Below the pieces are notes generated by a model that was given only the letters and a program-made list of their open reading frames with translations, was not told the DNA's origin and did no database searches. Positions 1-7,602 of a stretch of 17,942 nt of DNA are shown piece by piece (positions within the stretch are counted from its first letter, which is position 1; every line of letters starts with the position of its first letter). Made by a program: the position numbers and the translations under genes. Origin of the DNA: Treponema sp. (GTDB lineage: Bacteria > Spirochaetota > Spirochaetia > Treponematales > Breznakiellaceae); contig JAITAW010000108.1 in NCBI GenBank assembly GCA_031283905.1, positions 1 to 17,942 on the forward strand, written 5' to 3'.

Positions 1-201
1 TCCGCGTTCGGGGAAGACGGCCAAAGGGTAGGGAAAGAGTACACGGCAGGGATAGAAGGGAACAATTGCCGGCTGAGGCATCGGAGCAGGCGGGCGTTTC
101 GCAGGACTTGTTGTTTTTCGAAGAAGCTGTCCAACCACCGGAATGCGTTTGATATGCCTTTCTTTTACATCAATTATGGTTTTGTTTGAGAACTCTTCAT
201 A
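1..201 (-). pseudogene. Unidentified partial, probably frame-disrupted gene running off the left edge
   Basis: A minus-strand frame is open from about position 210 to the window edge (about 70 codons) and reads like protein: YEEFSNKTIIDVKERHIKRI, then a proline-rich stretch around PAKRPPAPMPQPAI. It has no start codon near its beginning. The only ATG after the strong Shine-Dalgarno (positions 198-200) lies in another frame and ends after eight codons (MKSSQTKP, stop at 174-176). A single-base indel between about 180 and 200 would join that ATG to the long frame. I do not recognise the product. It follows atpC on the same strand but is separated by about 115 bases without an obvious terminator. 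It could be a real gene with a sequencing indel, a decayed gene, or a chance frame. Confidence 0.3.
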
Positions 202-207
202 CTTTCT

Positions 208-219
208 GGATCACCTCCT
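208..219 (-). promoter_or_regulatory. Extended Shine-Dalgarno, 12-nt complement of the 16S 3' end
   Basis: The minus strand reads AGGAGGTGATCC, complementary over 12 nt to the usual bacterial 16S rRNA 3' end. The next ATG (198-200) lies 13 nt after the GGAGG core, longer than the usual 5-9. It opens only an eight-codon frame. See the partial gene at the left edge. Confidence 0.5.
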
Positions 220-316
220 AACAGAAAATACAATCTGATTACTATACAACCGATTGGGAGCGTCAATTACCGGCGGCGCTGCCGATGAGATGCTGCGGAA
301 GCGTTGCGGGGATCGA

Positions 317-742
317 TTAGTCCGTCTTTTTCTTTCCCAGTTCCCACGCCTGTAACCGCGCTTCCGCCCGCGCGAGGCTGATCTTCGCCGTATCAATCTC
401 GAATTTAAGCCCGCCACCGTTGTTTATAATGTCTTCGGCGCGTTTTTTCTCTTCAACGGCGCGATCACGGTCTATTTCTCCGGGTAATTCCGCAGCGTCA
501 ACGAGCAAGACCGACTTATGACCTTTTACTTCAAGGATTCCCTCAGTGGCAAAGGCGGTTTGCCACACGCCTTTTTTGTCTTTTATCTTGACAATGCCCG
601 CCTGCGTAGGAGCGGTAAAAAACATATGCCCCGCATACACCCCAATTTCACCGTCAACAAGCCGCACGACAATACATTCCACTGCGTCTGAATAAAATTT
701 GCGGTAGGGAGTGTGAATTTCAAACGGAAATAACGCCGCCAT
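317..742 (-). CDS. atpC: F-type ATP synthase epsilon subunit
   Basis: Epsilon subunit of the F1 central stalk: it binds gamma and couples the rotor to the c-ring, and it often acts as an inhibitor of ATP hydrolysis. The 141-residue protein starts MAALFPFEIHTPYRKFYSDAV. It shows the N-terminal beta-sandwich (about 1-85, with the family-like GEIGVYAGH turn and GILEVKG strand) followed by a C-terminal helical hairpin (about 90-138) rich in Lys, Glu and Arg. I chose the ATG at 740-742 because it overlaps the atpD stop codon as TAATG, typical of translational coupling; the frame extends upstream only inside atpD. It is the last gene of the F-ATPase operon. No convincing terminator hairpin with a T tract was seen after it. 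Confidence 0.93.
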   Translation of the reverse strand: MAALFPFEIHTPYRKFYSDAVECIVVRLVDGEIGVYAGHMFFTAPTQAGIVKIKDKKGVWQTAFATEGILEVKGHKSVLLVDAAELPGEIDRDRAVEEKKRAEDIINNGGGLKFEIDTAKISLARAEARLQAWELGKKKTD

Positions 743-2124
743 TATTGCGCCTTGTTTATGACGTCTTCTATGGAACCCGCCATGAAGAACGCCTGCTCCG
801 GCAACGCGTCGCATTCGCCGTCAAGGATCATCTTGAAGCCGCGGACCGTTTCCTTGAGCGGCACGTAGCGTCCCTGAATGCCGGTAAACTTCTCCCCCAC
901 AACGAAGGGCTGGCTAAAGAAGCGCTGCACTTTGCGGGCGCGGGCAACGGTGAGTTTGTCCTCTGCGGAAAGCTCGTCCATGCCCAGAATGGCGATAATG
1001 TCCTGCAATTCCTTGTACCGCTGGAGAATCTGCTGAACACGCCGCGCCGTGTTGTAATGCTCATCGCCAACGGTCAATGGCTCCAGTATGCGAGATGTCG
1101 AGGCAAGCGGATCAACCGCCGGATAGATGCCCAGTTCAACGATGTTCCGCGAAAGCACGGTAGTGGCGTCAAGGTGAGCAAAAGTGGTTGCGGGCGCCGG
1201 ATCCGTGAGGTCATCGGCGGGTACGTACACCGCCTGGACGCTGGTGATGGAGCCGCGGGAGGTACTAGCGATGCGTTCCTGCAACGCGCCCATCTCGTTG
1301 GCAAGGGTGGGTTGATAGCCCACCGCGCTCGGTATACGCCCCAGCAAGGCGGAAACCTCGGCTCCCGCCTGAATGAAGCGGAAAATATTGTCAATGAAGA
1401 GCAACACATCCTGTCCGCCCTGATCGCGGAAATGCTCCGCCATAGTGAGACCCGCAAGCGCCACGCGCATACGCGCGCCGGGCGGCTCATTCATTTGGCC
1501 GAACACCAGGGCGGTCTTAGCGGCAACGCCCGATTCGTTCATATCTTTCCAGAGGTCTGCGCCTTCACGGGATCGTTCGCCCACGCCGGAAAACACCGAA
1601 TACCCGGCGTGTTCGGTGGCTATGTTCCGTATCAGTTCCATGATGACAACGGTCTTGCCTACGCCCGCGCCGCCGAATAACCCGATCTTGCCGCCCTTTG
1701 CGTAGGGCGCAATCAAGTCTATCGCCTTGATGCCAGTTTCAAGAATCTCGGTCGCCGGCTTCTGTTCCTCAAAACGGGGCGCGGCGCGGTGTATCGAAGC
1801 GTACTCTTTAGCGGCAAACCCCCCTTTATCATCAATAAGCTCGCCGGTTACGTTGAACATCCGTCCAAGCACATCATCTCCGACCGGTACGCGTATGGGA
1901 CCGCCTGAATCTCCAACCTCAAGCCCGCGTGCAAGCCCTTCGGTTGCGGACATTGCCACGCACCGTACGCGATTGTCGCCGATGTGCTGCAACACTTCCA
2001 GCGTCATCTTCCGCCCCGCGACATCGACTTCCAGCGCATTCAGGATCGCCGGGACTTCTCCTTGTTCAAAACGCGCGTCAACCACCGGACCCATAACCTG
2101 TGTGATGTATCCTCTATGTGCCAT
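742..2124 (-). CDS. atpD: F-type ATP synthase beta subunit
   Basis: Catalytic subunit of the F1 head, making ATP from ADP and phosphate (or hydrolysing it) at the alpha/beta interfaces. The 460 residues match the usual family length. Visible motifs are Walker A GGAGVGKT at about 151-158, the catalytic glutamate in GERSREG (E183), the Walker B strand LLFIDNIFRF, and ALLGRIPSAVGYQPTLA. The C-terminal DELSEED lever reads DELSAED, one residue off the classical form. The start ATG at 2122-2124 has a good purine-rich site (AAAAGGAAACAAT). It follows atpG by 17 nt and overlaps atpC by one base. Confidence 0.98.
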   Translation of the reverse strand: MAHRGYITQVMGPVVDARFEQGEVPAILNALEVDVAGRKMTLEVLQHIGDNRVRCVAMSATEGLARGLEVGDSGGPIRVPVGDDVLGRMFNVTGELIDDKGGFAAKEYASIHRAAPRFEEQKPATEILETGIKAIDLIAPYAKGGKIGLFGGAGVGKTVVIMELIRNIATEHAGYSVFSGVGERSREGADLWKDMNESGVAAKTALVFGQMNEPPGARMRVALAGLTMAEHFRDQGGQDVLLFIDNIFRFIQAGAEVSALLGRIPSAVGYQPTLANEMGALQERIASTSRGSITSVQAVYVPADDLTDPAPATTFAHLDATTVLSRNIVELGIYPAVDPLASTSRILEPLTVGDEHYNTARRVQQILQRYKELQDIIAILGMDELSAEDKLTVARARKVQRFFSQPFVVGEKFTGIQGRYVPLKETVRGFKMILDGECDALPEQAFFMAGSIEDVINKAQ

Positions 2125-2141
2125 ATTGTTTCCTTTTCCTT

Positions 2142-3023
2142 TTACGTTAAAGCGTTCGATCCGCCGGTGATTTCCGCCATTTCTTGTGTGACGGCAGCCT
2201 GCCGCGCCCTGTTGTAGAATATTTGCAGTTTGGCAAGCATGTTTTCCGCGTTTTTGGACGCCTCGTCCATGGCCGCCATACGCGCGTTCTGTTCGCCGGC
2301 GTAAGATTCAACAAGCGCCCCGTACACAACTCCCTTCAAATAGATAGGAACCAACGCTTCAAACACGGCCTCTTCCGAAGGAAGAAATTCAAATTGAAGC
2401 TCCACCCGTTTTTCCCCGCCGGTTTTCATAATTTCTTCCTGCATTTTTTCAGCGGAAAGGGGAAGCGCCTGCAAAATTTCAGGTTGCAGTTTTACCGCGC
2501 TGTACATGTATGTATACACCAAATGAACGCTGTCAAACACGCCCCACAAATACTGCGAAATCAGATAATCCGCGATCACTTTCGCATCGTCAAGGGTGGG
2601 AAGCCGGGACCTAAACGAAAAACTCTCCAAAACGGGATATTTTGAATTGCTGAAAAACCGCTGGGCAATGGTTCCAATGGTGATGAGAGCGGGATTCTCC
2701 AAGCCGTTACACAGCGCATTCACTTGCTTGAATACATTAGCGTTAAACCCGCCGGCAAGCCCCTTATCACTTGATATAACCACTATGGCCGCGCGGGACG
2801 ACGGATTTTTTTTTCTGCCGAAAAATTCATGGGCAGAGACATCAACGCACGAGACAATATCGTACATGGACTTCCGAATTCGGGTGAAATACGGCGTGGT
2901 ATCCTCAAGCATACGTCTTCCTTTCCTCAGTTTTGAAGTTGAGATAAGGTTCATTGCCTTGGTAACCTGCAAAGTTTGGCGAATCGCCCGTATCCGCAGA
3001 CGCACATCACGTAAATTTGCCAT
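2142..3023 (-). CDS. atpG: F-type ATP synthase gamma subunit
   Basis: Central rotor shaft of F1. The 293-residue protein begins MANLRDVRLRIRAIRQTLQV with the typical N-terminal helix (TKAMNLISTSKLRK) and ends with the paired C-terminal helix (RMAAMDEASKNAENML through RQAAVTQEMAEITGGSNAL). Both halves form the antiparallel coiled coil of the shaft. The Rossmann-like middle includes VVISSDKGLAGGFNANVFKQ. Its start lies three bases after the atpA stop, with AAAGG upstream, so it is probably translationally coupled to atpA. Confidence 0.97.
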   Translation of the reverse strand: MANLRDVRLRIRAIRQTLQVTKAMNLISTSKLRKGRRMLEDTTPYFTRIRKSMYDIVSCVDVSAHEFFGRKKNPSSRAAIVVISSDKGLAGGFNANVFKQVNALCNGLENPALITIGTIAQRFFSNSKYPVLESFSFRSRLPTLDDAKVIADYLISQYLWGVFDSVHLVYTYMYSAVKLQPEILQALPLSAEKMQEEIMKTGGEKRVELQFEFLPSEEAVFEALVPIYLKGVVYGALVESYAGEQNARMAAMDEASKNAENMLAKLQIFYNRARQAAVTQEMAEITGGSNALT

Positions 3024-3026
3024 GTA

Positions 3027-4535
3027 TCAGCCTTTTGCCCGGGAATTCTTGAAATCTTCTATCACTGAACGCAAATCCTGTTCAACGCCTATGCTCAAGG
3101 CGTCAGTTTCCGCTATGGTCTCAAGCACGGCCGCCTTGTGATCCCTGATGAACGCGATGCATTCTTTTATGAAAGACGACACCGTGTCAACCGGCACGTC
3201 CAGAAGGTAGCCGTTGACGGAAAGGTAAAGCGCGGCGACCTGATCCTCGACACGCCACGGCGTGAACTGAGGCTGCTTCAACGCTTCCATGAGACGTTCG
3301 CCTTGAGCGAGTTTATCCTGCGTAGCCTTGTCAAGATCGCTACCGAACTGGGCGAAAGACGCCATCTCACGGTACTGGGCGAGATCCAACCGGAGGCGTC
3401 CCGACACTTTGCGGATCGCCTTGGTTTGAGCCGACCCGCCGACCCGGCTTACGGAAAGGCCTACATCGATCGCGGGTCTGAACCCCGCGTTGAACTGCTC
3501 GGAATCAAGGAATATCTGTCCGTCCGTAATGGAGATGACATTGGTTGGAATGTAGGAGGAAATATCGCCCGCCTGCGTCTCAACAATAGGGAGCGCGGTG
3601 ATGGATCCTCCGCCCTTTTCCCTGGAGAGCTTCGCGGCCCGCTCAAGAAGACGGGAATGCAGGTAAAACACATCACCCGGAAAGGCTTCTCGTCCCGGGG
3701 GACGACGGAGCAGCAAAGATATGGTGCGGTAGGCGACCGCGTGTTTGGAAAGATCGTCATAGACCACAAGCACGTCTTTACCCCGCCGCATGAAGTGTTC
3801 GGCCATTGTAACCGCGGAGTAGGGCGCGAGGTACTGCAACGCGGCGGAATCCGAAGCCGACGCAAAGACAACAAACGTGTAATCAAGCGCGCCAAATTTT
3901 TCAAGGTTTTTTATAATCGCGGCGACCGATGAAGATTTCTGCCCGATGGCGCAGTACACGCAATATACGTCCTTGCCCTTCTGGTTGATGACGGCATCGA
4001 TGGCAATCGCCGTTTTTCCAGTCTGCCGGTCTCCGATGATGAGCTCGCGCTGCCCTTTTCCGATGGGAATCATGGAATCGATGGAGAGTATGCCGGTCTG
4101 GAACGGCGTGTCGACTGGCCCGCGGTCAATAACCGGCGGCGCGGGCGATTCAACCGGCAACCATTCTTCCGCAATAAGAGACCCTTTACCATCGATCGGT
4201 TCGCCGAGCGGGTTGACCACCCGGCCTATGAGGGAAAGCCCCGCCGGAACGGACGCCACCTTACCGGTACCGCGAACTTCTTCGCCGTCTTTCACAAGGT
4301 TTTCCCCGGAAAGCAACACCACGCCAACCCCGTTTTCAATGAGATTCAGCACAATGCCTGTCGCGCCGGATGCAAATTCCACCAGTTCCCCGTAGATCGC
4401 GTTATCAAGCCCGTAAACGGTTGCGACCGAATCGCCGATCTCAGCCACGAAGCCCACGGAGCCTGAAAAGGCTTTGCCTTCCCAACGCTGAATCTGTTCT
4501 TCCAGAATCTTTGCCAACTCTGCAAAGTTTGTCAT
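3027..4535 (-). CDS. atpA: F-type ATP synthase alpha subunit
   Basis: Non-catalytic nucleotide-binding subunit of the F1 hexamer. It has 502 residues, the normal length. Domains in order: N-terminal beta-barrel (about 25-95), nucleotide-binding domain with P-loop GDRQTGKT at about 168-175, and a C-terminal helical domain. Other family motifs include DSMIPIGKGQRELIIGDR, VVYDDLSKHAVAYR (the alpha DDLSKQA motif with H for Q), LLLRRPPGREAFPGDVFYLHSRLLER and VISITDGQIFLDSEQFNAG. The start ATG at 4533-4535 has AGAGGA at good spacing. A 70-bp spacer with a small hairpin separates it from atpH. Confidence 0.98.
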   Translation of the reverse strand: MTNFAELAKILEEQIQRWEGKAFSGSVGFVAEIGDSVATVYGLDNAIYGELVEFASGATGIVLNLIENGVGVVLLSGENLVKDGEEVRGTGKVASVPAGLSLIGRVVNPLGEPIDGKGSLIAEEWLPVESPAPPVIDRGPVDTPFQTGILSIDSMIPIGKGQRELIIGDRQTGKTAIAIDAVINQKGKDVYCVYCAIGQKSSSVAAIIKNLEKFGALDYTFVVFASASDSAALQYLAPYSAVTMAEHFMRRGKDVLVVYDDLSKHAVAYRTISLLLRRPPGREAFPGDVFYLHSRLLERAAKLSREKGGGSITALPIVETQAGDISSYIPTNVISITDGQIFLDSEQFNAGFRPAIDVGLSVSRVGGSAQTKAIRKVSGRLRLDLAQYREMASFAQFGSDLDKATQDKLAQGERLMEALKQPQFTPWRVEDQVAALYLSVNGYLLDVPVDTVSSFIKECIAFIRDHKAAVLETIAETDALSIGVEQDLRSVIEDFKNSRAKG

Positions 4536-4605
4536 ATGTTCCTCTCAATATGGTTACCATCATAGTGTCGTCCACATATGGTTGTAACCGTTAGTGTCGT
4601 GTTTT

Positions 4606-5160
4606 CTACAGCGTACATTGTTTCGCCATGTTTTGCAAAAATGAACCAACGCTTGCGTCAATAACCCACATCCCGATACGGAGTTTGTAACCGCCCAGCA
4701 GTTCTGGCGCAATTCTTTCGGTCAGCTTGATTGCGCGAGCTTTTACCGTTTCCTTGATCCTTTGCTCAATATCCTTTCTGAAAGACGCGGACAACGGCGC
4801 GGCCGTTTCAAGGGTCGCGGTTAAAACTCCGTTCTTGCGGTCCAACGCTTTCCCGATTTCCTCAATGAGCGCTTGACGGTGCTGGAAAAGGCCGCGCCGG
4901 ATCAACAACACGAGCGTTCTGCACGCGATTTCCGTACCCGGGGAATCGGCGGCGGCTTTTTTCATCGCCGCCCTCACAATTTTTTCTACACAACGAGCGT
5001 CATCCGTTCCCGCTATTCGCTCCCTGCTGCGTTCAACGGCGTTCATCGCCTCCATCATGACATTGAGACTCTCAAAGGCGGCATCGGCGTCATCGCCACA
5101 GGAAACGATGAACGCCTCCGCCCACCGATCCGCACGGAATACGCTCAACCCGACCGCCAT
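4606..5160 (-). CDS. atpH: F-type ATP synthase delta subunit
   Basis: Delta (OSCP-like) subunit, which ties the F1 head to the b-subunit stator. The family is poorly conserved. Recognition rests on its position between atpF and atpA, its size (184 residues), an all-helical N-terminal part, and the C-terminal signature TERIAPELLGGYKLRIGMWVIDASVGSFLQNM, which matches the conserved GG(y/f)xxxxgxxxiDxSxxxxLxxl pattern. Two starts are possible: TTG at 5166, overlapping the atpF stop, or ATG at 5160. I chose the ATG because AAGGA lies six bases before it, whereas it directly abuts the TTG. Confidence 0.9.
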   Translation of the reverse strand: MAVGLSVFRADRWAEAFIVSCGDDADAAFESLNVMMEAMNAVERSRERIAGTDDARCVEKIVRAAMKKAAADSPGTEIACRTLVLLIRRGLFQHRQALIEEIGKALDRKNGVLTATLETAAPLSASFRKDIEQRIKETVKARAIKLTERIAPELLGGYKLRIGMWVIDASVGSFLQNMAKQCTL

Positions 5161-5162
5161 AC

Positions 5163-5678
5163 TCAATCCTTAGAGGAAGCGTGAGCCGCGTCGGCAACGC
5201 CGGCCGCCAACTCTTGCAACAAAAACTTCACAAAGCGCGATGAATCTTCCTGGTTTAGATCGCGCTGTAAAAGGCGGCTTGAAGCCGCGATGACAAGCCC
5301 GGCCGCTTCGGCTTTGAAGAGGGCGAACGCCGCCTTATATTCAGCCTCTATCTGCCGGTTGGCGTTGGCGATGATACCCTCTTCCTTTTTCTTGCCTTCC
5401 GCGATGATTTTGTCCGCCTGTTCCGCCGCTTGTTTCCGCGCCTCTTTGATGATGGCTTCAGCTTCGGCTTGCGCGTTCTTGAGCTTCATTTCGTACTGTT
5501 CAAGCAACTGTTTCGCCCGCTCTTTGTCTTTTGCGGCACTGTCAATATCGTTTTGTATTTTTGCGGCGCGCGCTTCCATGAATTTGGAGACGGGCTTAAA
5601 CAGAATCGCCTTCAATATGAAAAAAAGAATGACGAGATTGATGACGGTAATGCCGAAGGTTACGGTAAAATCAAGCAT
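5163..5678 (-). CDS. atpF: F-type ATP synthase b subunit
   Basis: Peripheral-stalk subunit b. Its 171 residues begin with one membrane helix (about 4-27, FTVTFGITVINLVILFFILK) followed by the family-like KPVSKFMEARAAKIQNDID. A long charged helix rich in Ala, Glu and Lys (about 38-130) then forms the stator coiled coil. The end (LLQRDLNQEDSSRFVKFLLQ) is the delta-binding region. It sits 10 nt after atpE, and its stop is almost in contact with the atpH start. Only one b gene is present, so the stator is probably a b homodimer. Confidence 0.95.
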   Translation of the reverse strand: MLDFTVTFGITVINLVILFFILKAILFKPVSKFMEARAAKIQNDIDSAAKDKERAKQLLEQYEMKLKNAQAEAEAIIKEARKQAAEQADKIIAEGKKKEEGIIANANRQIEAEYKAAFALFKAEAAGLVIAASSRLLQRDLNQEDSSRFVKFLLQELAAGVADAAHASSKD

Positions 5679-5688
5679 AATCCGCGAT

Positions 5689-5913
5689 CTACACTTTCAG
5701 GTAAAGCAATATGGCGATGACCAAACCGTAAATCGCCGTTGATTCCGCAAGCGCCGCGCCAACAAAGAACCACGGTATCATCTTGTTGGACGCCTCCGGC
5801 TGCCGCGCTATGGCTTGAATCAGCCCTGATGTCGCAATGCCGATTCCGATGCCCGCGCCAATACCGGTGAAAACCGCGATGCCCGCGCCGATTGCTATTA
5901 ATGTACCAGTCAT
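5689..5913 (-). CDS. atpE: F-type ATP synthase c subunit (rotor ring)
   Basis: Proteolipid forming the rotating c-ring. The 74 residues form two membrane helices joined by the polar loop ARQPEA (36-41). Helix 1 carries the glycine-rich GIGAGIGIG pattern. Helix 2 carries the ion-binding carboxylate E57 in ALAESTAIYG. The track frame allows 12 more N-terminal residues, but the ATG at 5911-5913 has a perfect AAGGAG six bases upstream and gives a normal c-subunit start (MTGTLIAIGAG). The E-S-T-x-x-Y part resembles the Na+ site of Ilyobacter c, but the helix-1 glutamine of that site is Ile24 here, so ion specificity is uncertain. Confidence 0.96.
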   Translation of the reverse strand: MTGTLIAIGAGIAVFTGIGAGIGIGIATSGLIQAIARQPEASNKMIPWFFVGAALAESTAIYGLVIAILLYLKV

Positions 5914-6155
5914 AAGGTGCTCCTTACTGTTAATTTGAGCCTTCTTCAACGTTAGTTATAAAGAAGACTTTGGGAAAAGCGGTCAATCCGTTTTTCCGCT
6001 TAAATTTAAAACAGCTTTTTCAAATCTTGAAAAAACGTCATGTATCCATATATCCGCGCTATCCGCAAAAACAATTGCTTTGCGCCCTTGCCGTCTTTTT
6101 TTAATGAAAGCCTGCCAACATACGCCCGCGTGGCCGTGTTGTCGACAGACTCCAG
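5914..6155 (-). other. 242-bp atpB-atpE gap with hairpin and promoter-like sequence
   Basis: This is the only long gap in the operon and holds no convincing gene. On the minus strand there is an inverted repeat AAGCGG...CCGCTT (about 5978-6002, 13-nt loop) followed by TTTTCCC. A TTGACC box (5981-5986) overlaps its downstream arm, and a TATAAC box lies at 5955-5960. Their spacing of 20 nt is longer than ideal, so a second promoter for atpE onwards is possible but weak. The AAGGAG just before atpE is strong, consistent with the high c-subunit demand. Confidence 0.3.
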
Positions 6156-6896
6156 TTACTCTTTCTGTAACGCTTCCGAAATATACAACACAGACAGAAA
6201 CGTGAAAATCGACGCCTGAATGAATCCATCAAAGAAGTCAAAATAAAGACTCAGCGCCATAGGCACGGCTACCGGCACAAGTCCTTCGATCAGGTGCATA
6301 AGAATAAGCCCTCCAAGTATGTTGCCAAAGAGACGGAGGGCGAGCGACAACACTCGCGTTCCGTATTCCAGAATGTTAAACGGCAACATAAACGGGACGG
6401 GGCGCAGAAAATGTTTCAACCAGCCGGAAACGCCTTTTGCCTTGAGGTTGCACACGATCACCAGCAGAATGGTAAGACATGCCAGCGACGCGGTAACGTT
6501 GATATCCCGCGTTGGCGGCTTTACTTCAAACGGCGGCTTAAAACCGAACGCTTCAATAGGCGTTAGAACGCCCACGATATTGGCAAACAGCAGAAAAAGA
6601 AAGAGCGTCCCCACATACGGGGCGAAAACAGTTGAAAATTTTCCGAATTGATCTTTTGAGAAGTTATTAAGAAATTCAACGCCGGCTTCAAGAAGCGCCT
6701 GCGCCCCTTTGGGGATTTGCTTTAAATTGCGAGTCAAAATAAAAGAAAGTCCGATGAGCATTCCCATGACAACCCATGAGACGACCACCGTTTCGGTAAT
6801 GGCGATACCGTGCGGAAACAGATGGCGCACAAACGCCGGCGTTCCGTCCGGCATCTGAATAGTGAAAGCGATTTTTATGTCAAGAAATTCGTCCAT
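6156..6896 (-). CDS. atpB: F-type ATP synthase a subunit
   Basis: Membrane stator subunit that forms the two ion half-channels against the c-ring. The 246-residue protein has about five or six hydrophobic segments. Key features are PPTRDINVTASLA (about 127-139), the essential arginine in SLALRLFGNILGG (R188), and a C-terminal helix with Q227 in FDGFIQASIFTFLSVLYISEAL, the family's partner of that arginine. The start ATG at 6894-6896 lies 13 nt after the stop of the upstream RsbRD-like gene, so the two are very probably co-transcribed. No atpI-like gene is present between them. Confidence 0.97.
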   Translation of the reverse strand: MDEFLDIKIAFTIQMPDGTPAFVRHLFPHGIAITETVVVSWVVMGMLIGLSFILTRNLKQIPKGAQALLEAGVEFLNNFSKDQFGKFSTVFAPYVGTLFLFLLFANIVGVLTPIEAFGFKPPFEVKPPTRDINVTASLACLTILLVIVCNLKAKGVSGWLKHFLRPVPFMLPFNILEYGTRVLSLALRLFGNILGGLILMHLIEGLVPVAVPMALSLYFDFFDGFIQASIFTFLSVLYISEALQKE

Positions 6897-6909
6897 AATC
6901 CGTGCCGCC

Positions 6910-7422
6910 TTAATCCTGTTTAAAGAAGAAATCGTCCTTAAAATATTTCTTCAAAAGTTCTTCCGAAACCGCGTCTTTGCCGTTCATGTCAGTATAGGTC
7001 GCTTCAAGAAACCCTTTAGTAATATAGAAGCAACCAAGGAAGAAAAAATCCGCCACCCTGTTTATAGTGTCCATTGTCTGATATATTTTCATGGGATTGT
7101 CGATGAGGAAGTCGTTCATTATATATTCGATGACGGTCTGTTGGGCGAGGCCCACCGCGTATACGATTTCCGAGACCGGATACCCTTCTTTCCTGCGATT
7201 CTTCGCAAGCCCCACAAAGTAGCCGCCCACATATGAACGATCAAGCCCTCTGTCCAGCGTACGGGCAAGAAGCGGATAAACACCCGCATGAACGTTTAGT
7301 TGTTCGCAGGTAAGGCTGTTATAGTGCTTCAGTTGGGGGGATTTCTGAAGTTTATATTCCCAACGCCGCACAAACTCATGCGCTTTGAGGCTAAGCGTGT
7401 CAATAAGGATTCGATCAACCAT
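6910..7422 (-). CDS. RsbRD N-terminal-domain-like protein, first gene of the F-ATPase operon
   Basis: A 170-residue soluble, helical protein starting MVDRILIDTLSLKAHEFVRR. The pattern FVRRWEYKLQKSPQLKHYNSLTCEQL, followed by YFVGLAKNRRKEGYPVSEIVYAVGLAQQTVIEYI, resembles the globin-like N-terminal sensor domain of RsbRD stressosome proteins (RsbRD_N family). This is recognition by eye, not a database hit. There is no STAS domain, so it would be a stand-alone sensor or adaptor. No membrane segment or signal peptide is visible. It ends with a charged tail (KKYFKDDFFFKQD). It precedes atpB by 13 nt and has its own strong promoter, so it leads the ATP synthase operon. Its role there is unknown. No Shine-Dalgarno precedes its ATG. 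Confidence 0.75.
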   Translation of the reverse strand: MVDRILIDTLSLKAHEFVRRWEYKLQKSPQLKHYNSLTCEQLNVHAGVYPLLARTLDRGLDRSYVGGYFVGLAKNRRKEGYPVSEIVYAVGLAQQTVIEYIMNDFLIDNPMKIYQTMDTINRVADFFFLGCFYITKGFLEATYTDMNGKDAVSEELLKKYFKDDFFFKQD

Positions 7423-7428
7423 ATTGAG

Positions 7429-7457
7429 ATCATATCACAACAAGAAAATTTGTGCAA
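7429..7457 (-). promoter_or_regulatory. Sigma70-type promoter of the F-ATPase operon
   Basis: On the minus strand, TTGCAC (7452-7457), a 17-nt spacer and TATGAT (7429-7434). Only six bases separate the -10 box from the ATG at 7422, so transcription should begin at or within a base or two of the start codon, implying a leaderless message. Confidence 0.7.
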
Positions 7458-7540
7458 GCGTTTTGCCTTGTTTGCAAACGATTTTTTTACGAATCTGTTT
7501 TTCTTTCCATACGGGCGTAGATAACGGCTCTTTCTACATG

Positions 7541-7602
7541 GAGCGCGTTCACCCTAAAGGAAAGAAAGAAAAAGACGGATAAAATAAGTATGGAACTGAA
7601 TG
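7541..7602 (+). mobile_element. Left-end scrap of an IS5-type element
   Basis: GAGCGCGTTCACC at 7541 resembles the terminal repeat of the IS5-type remnant at 10912-11308 (whose right end reads GGGCGTGTTCACAC on the opposite strand). The following bases up to GGATAAAATAAGTATGGAAC (ending about 7595) align closely with 10935-10970, including the transposase ATG. After that the two diverge, so only about 60 bases of the element survive here. Confidence 0.5.

Noticed and set aside
195..220. Plus-strand GGATCACCTCCT, identical to the 3' end of 16S rRNA genes
   Set aside because: The preceding bases lack the conserved 16S helix-45 sequence, so it is not an rRNA gene end. Read on the minus strand it is an extended Shine-Dalgarno.
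745..1680. Long plus-strand frame of 311 codons
   Set aside because: It lies fully opposite atpD and has no family features; it is a shadow of the codon pattern in a G+C-balanced gene.
2596..4395. Several plus-strand frames of 149-264 codons opposite atpG and atpA
   Set aside because: Antisense shadows of well-supported F-ATPase genes, with no start signals or recognisable motifs.
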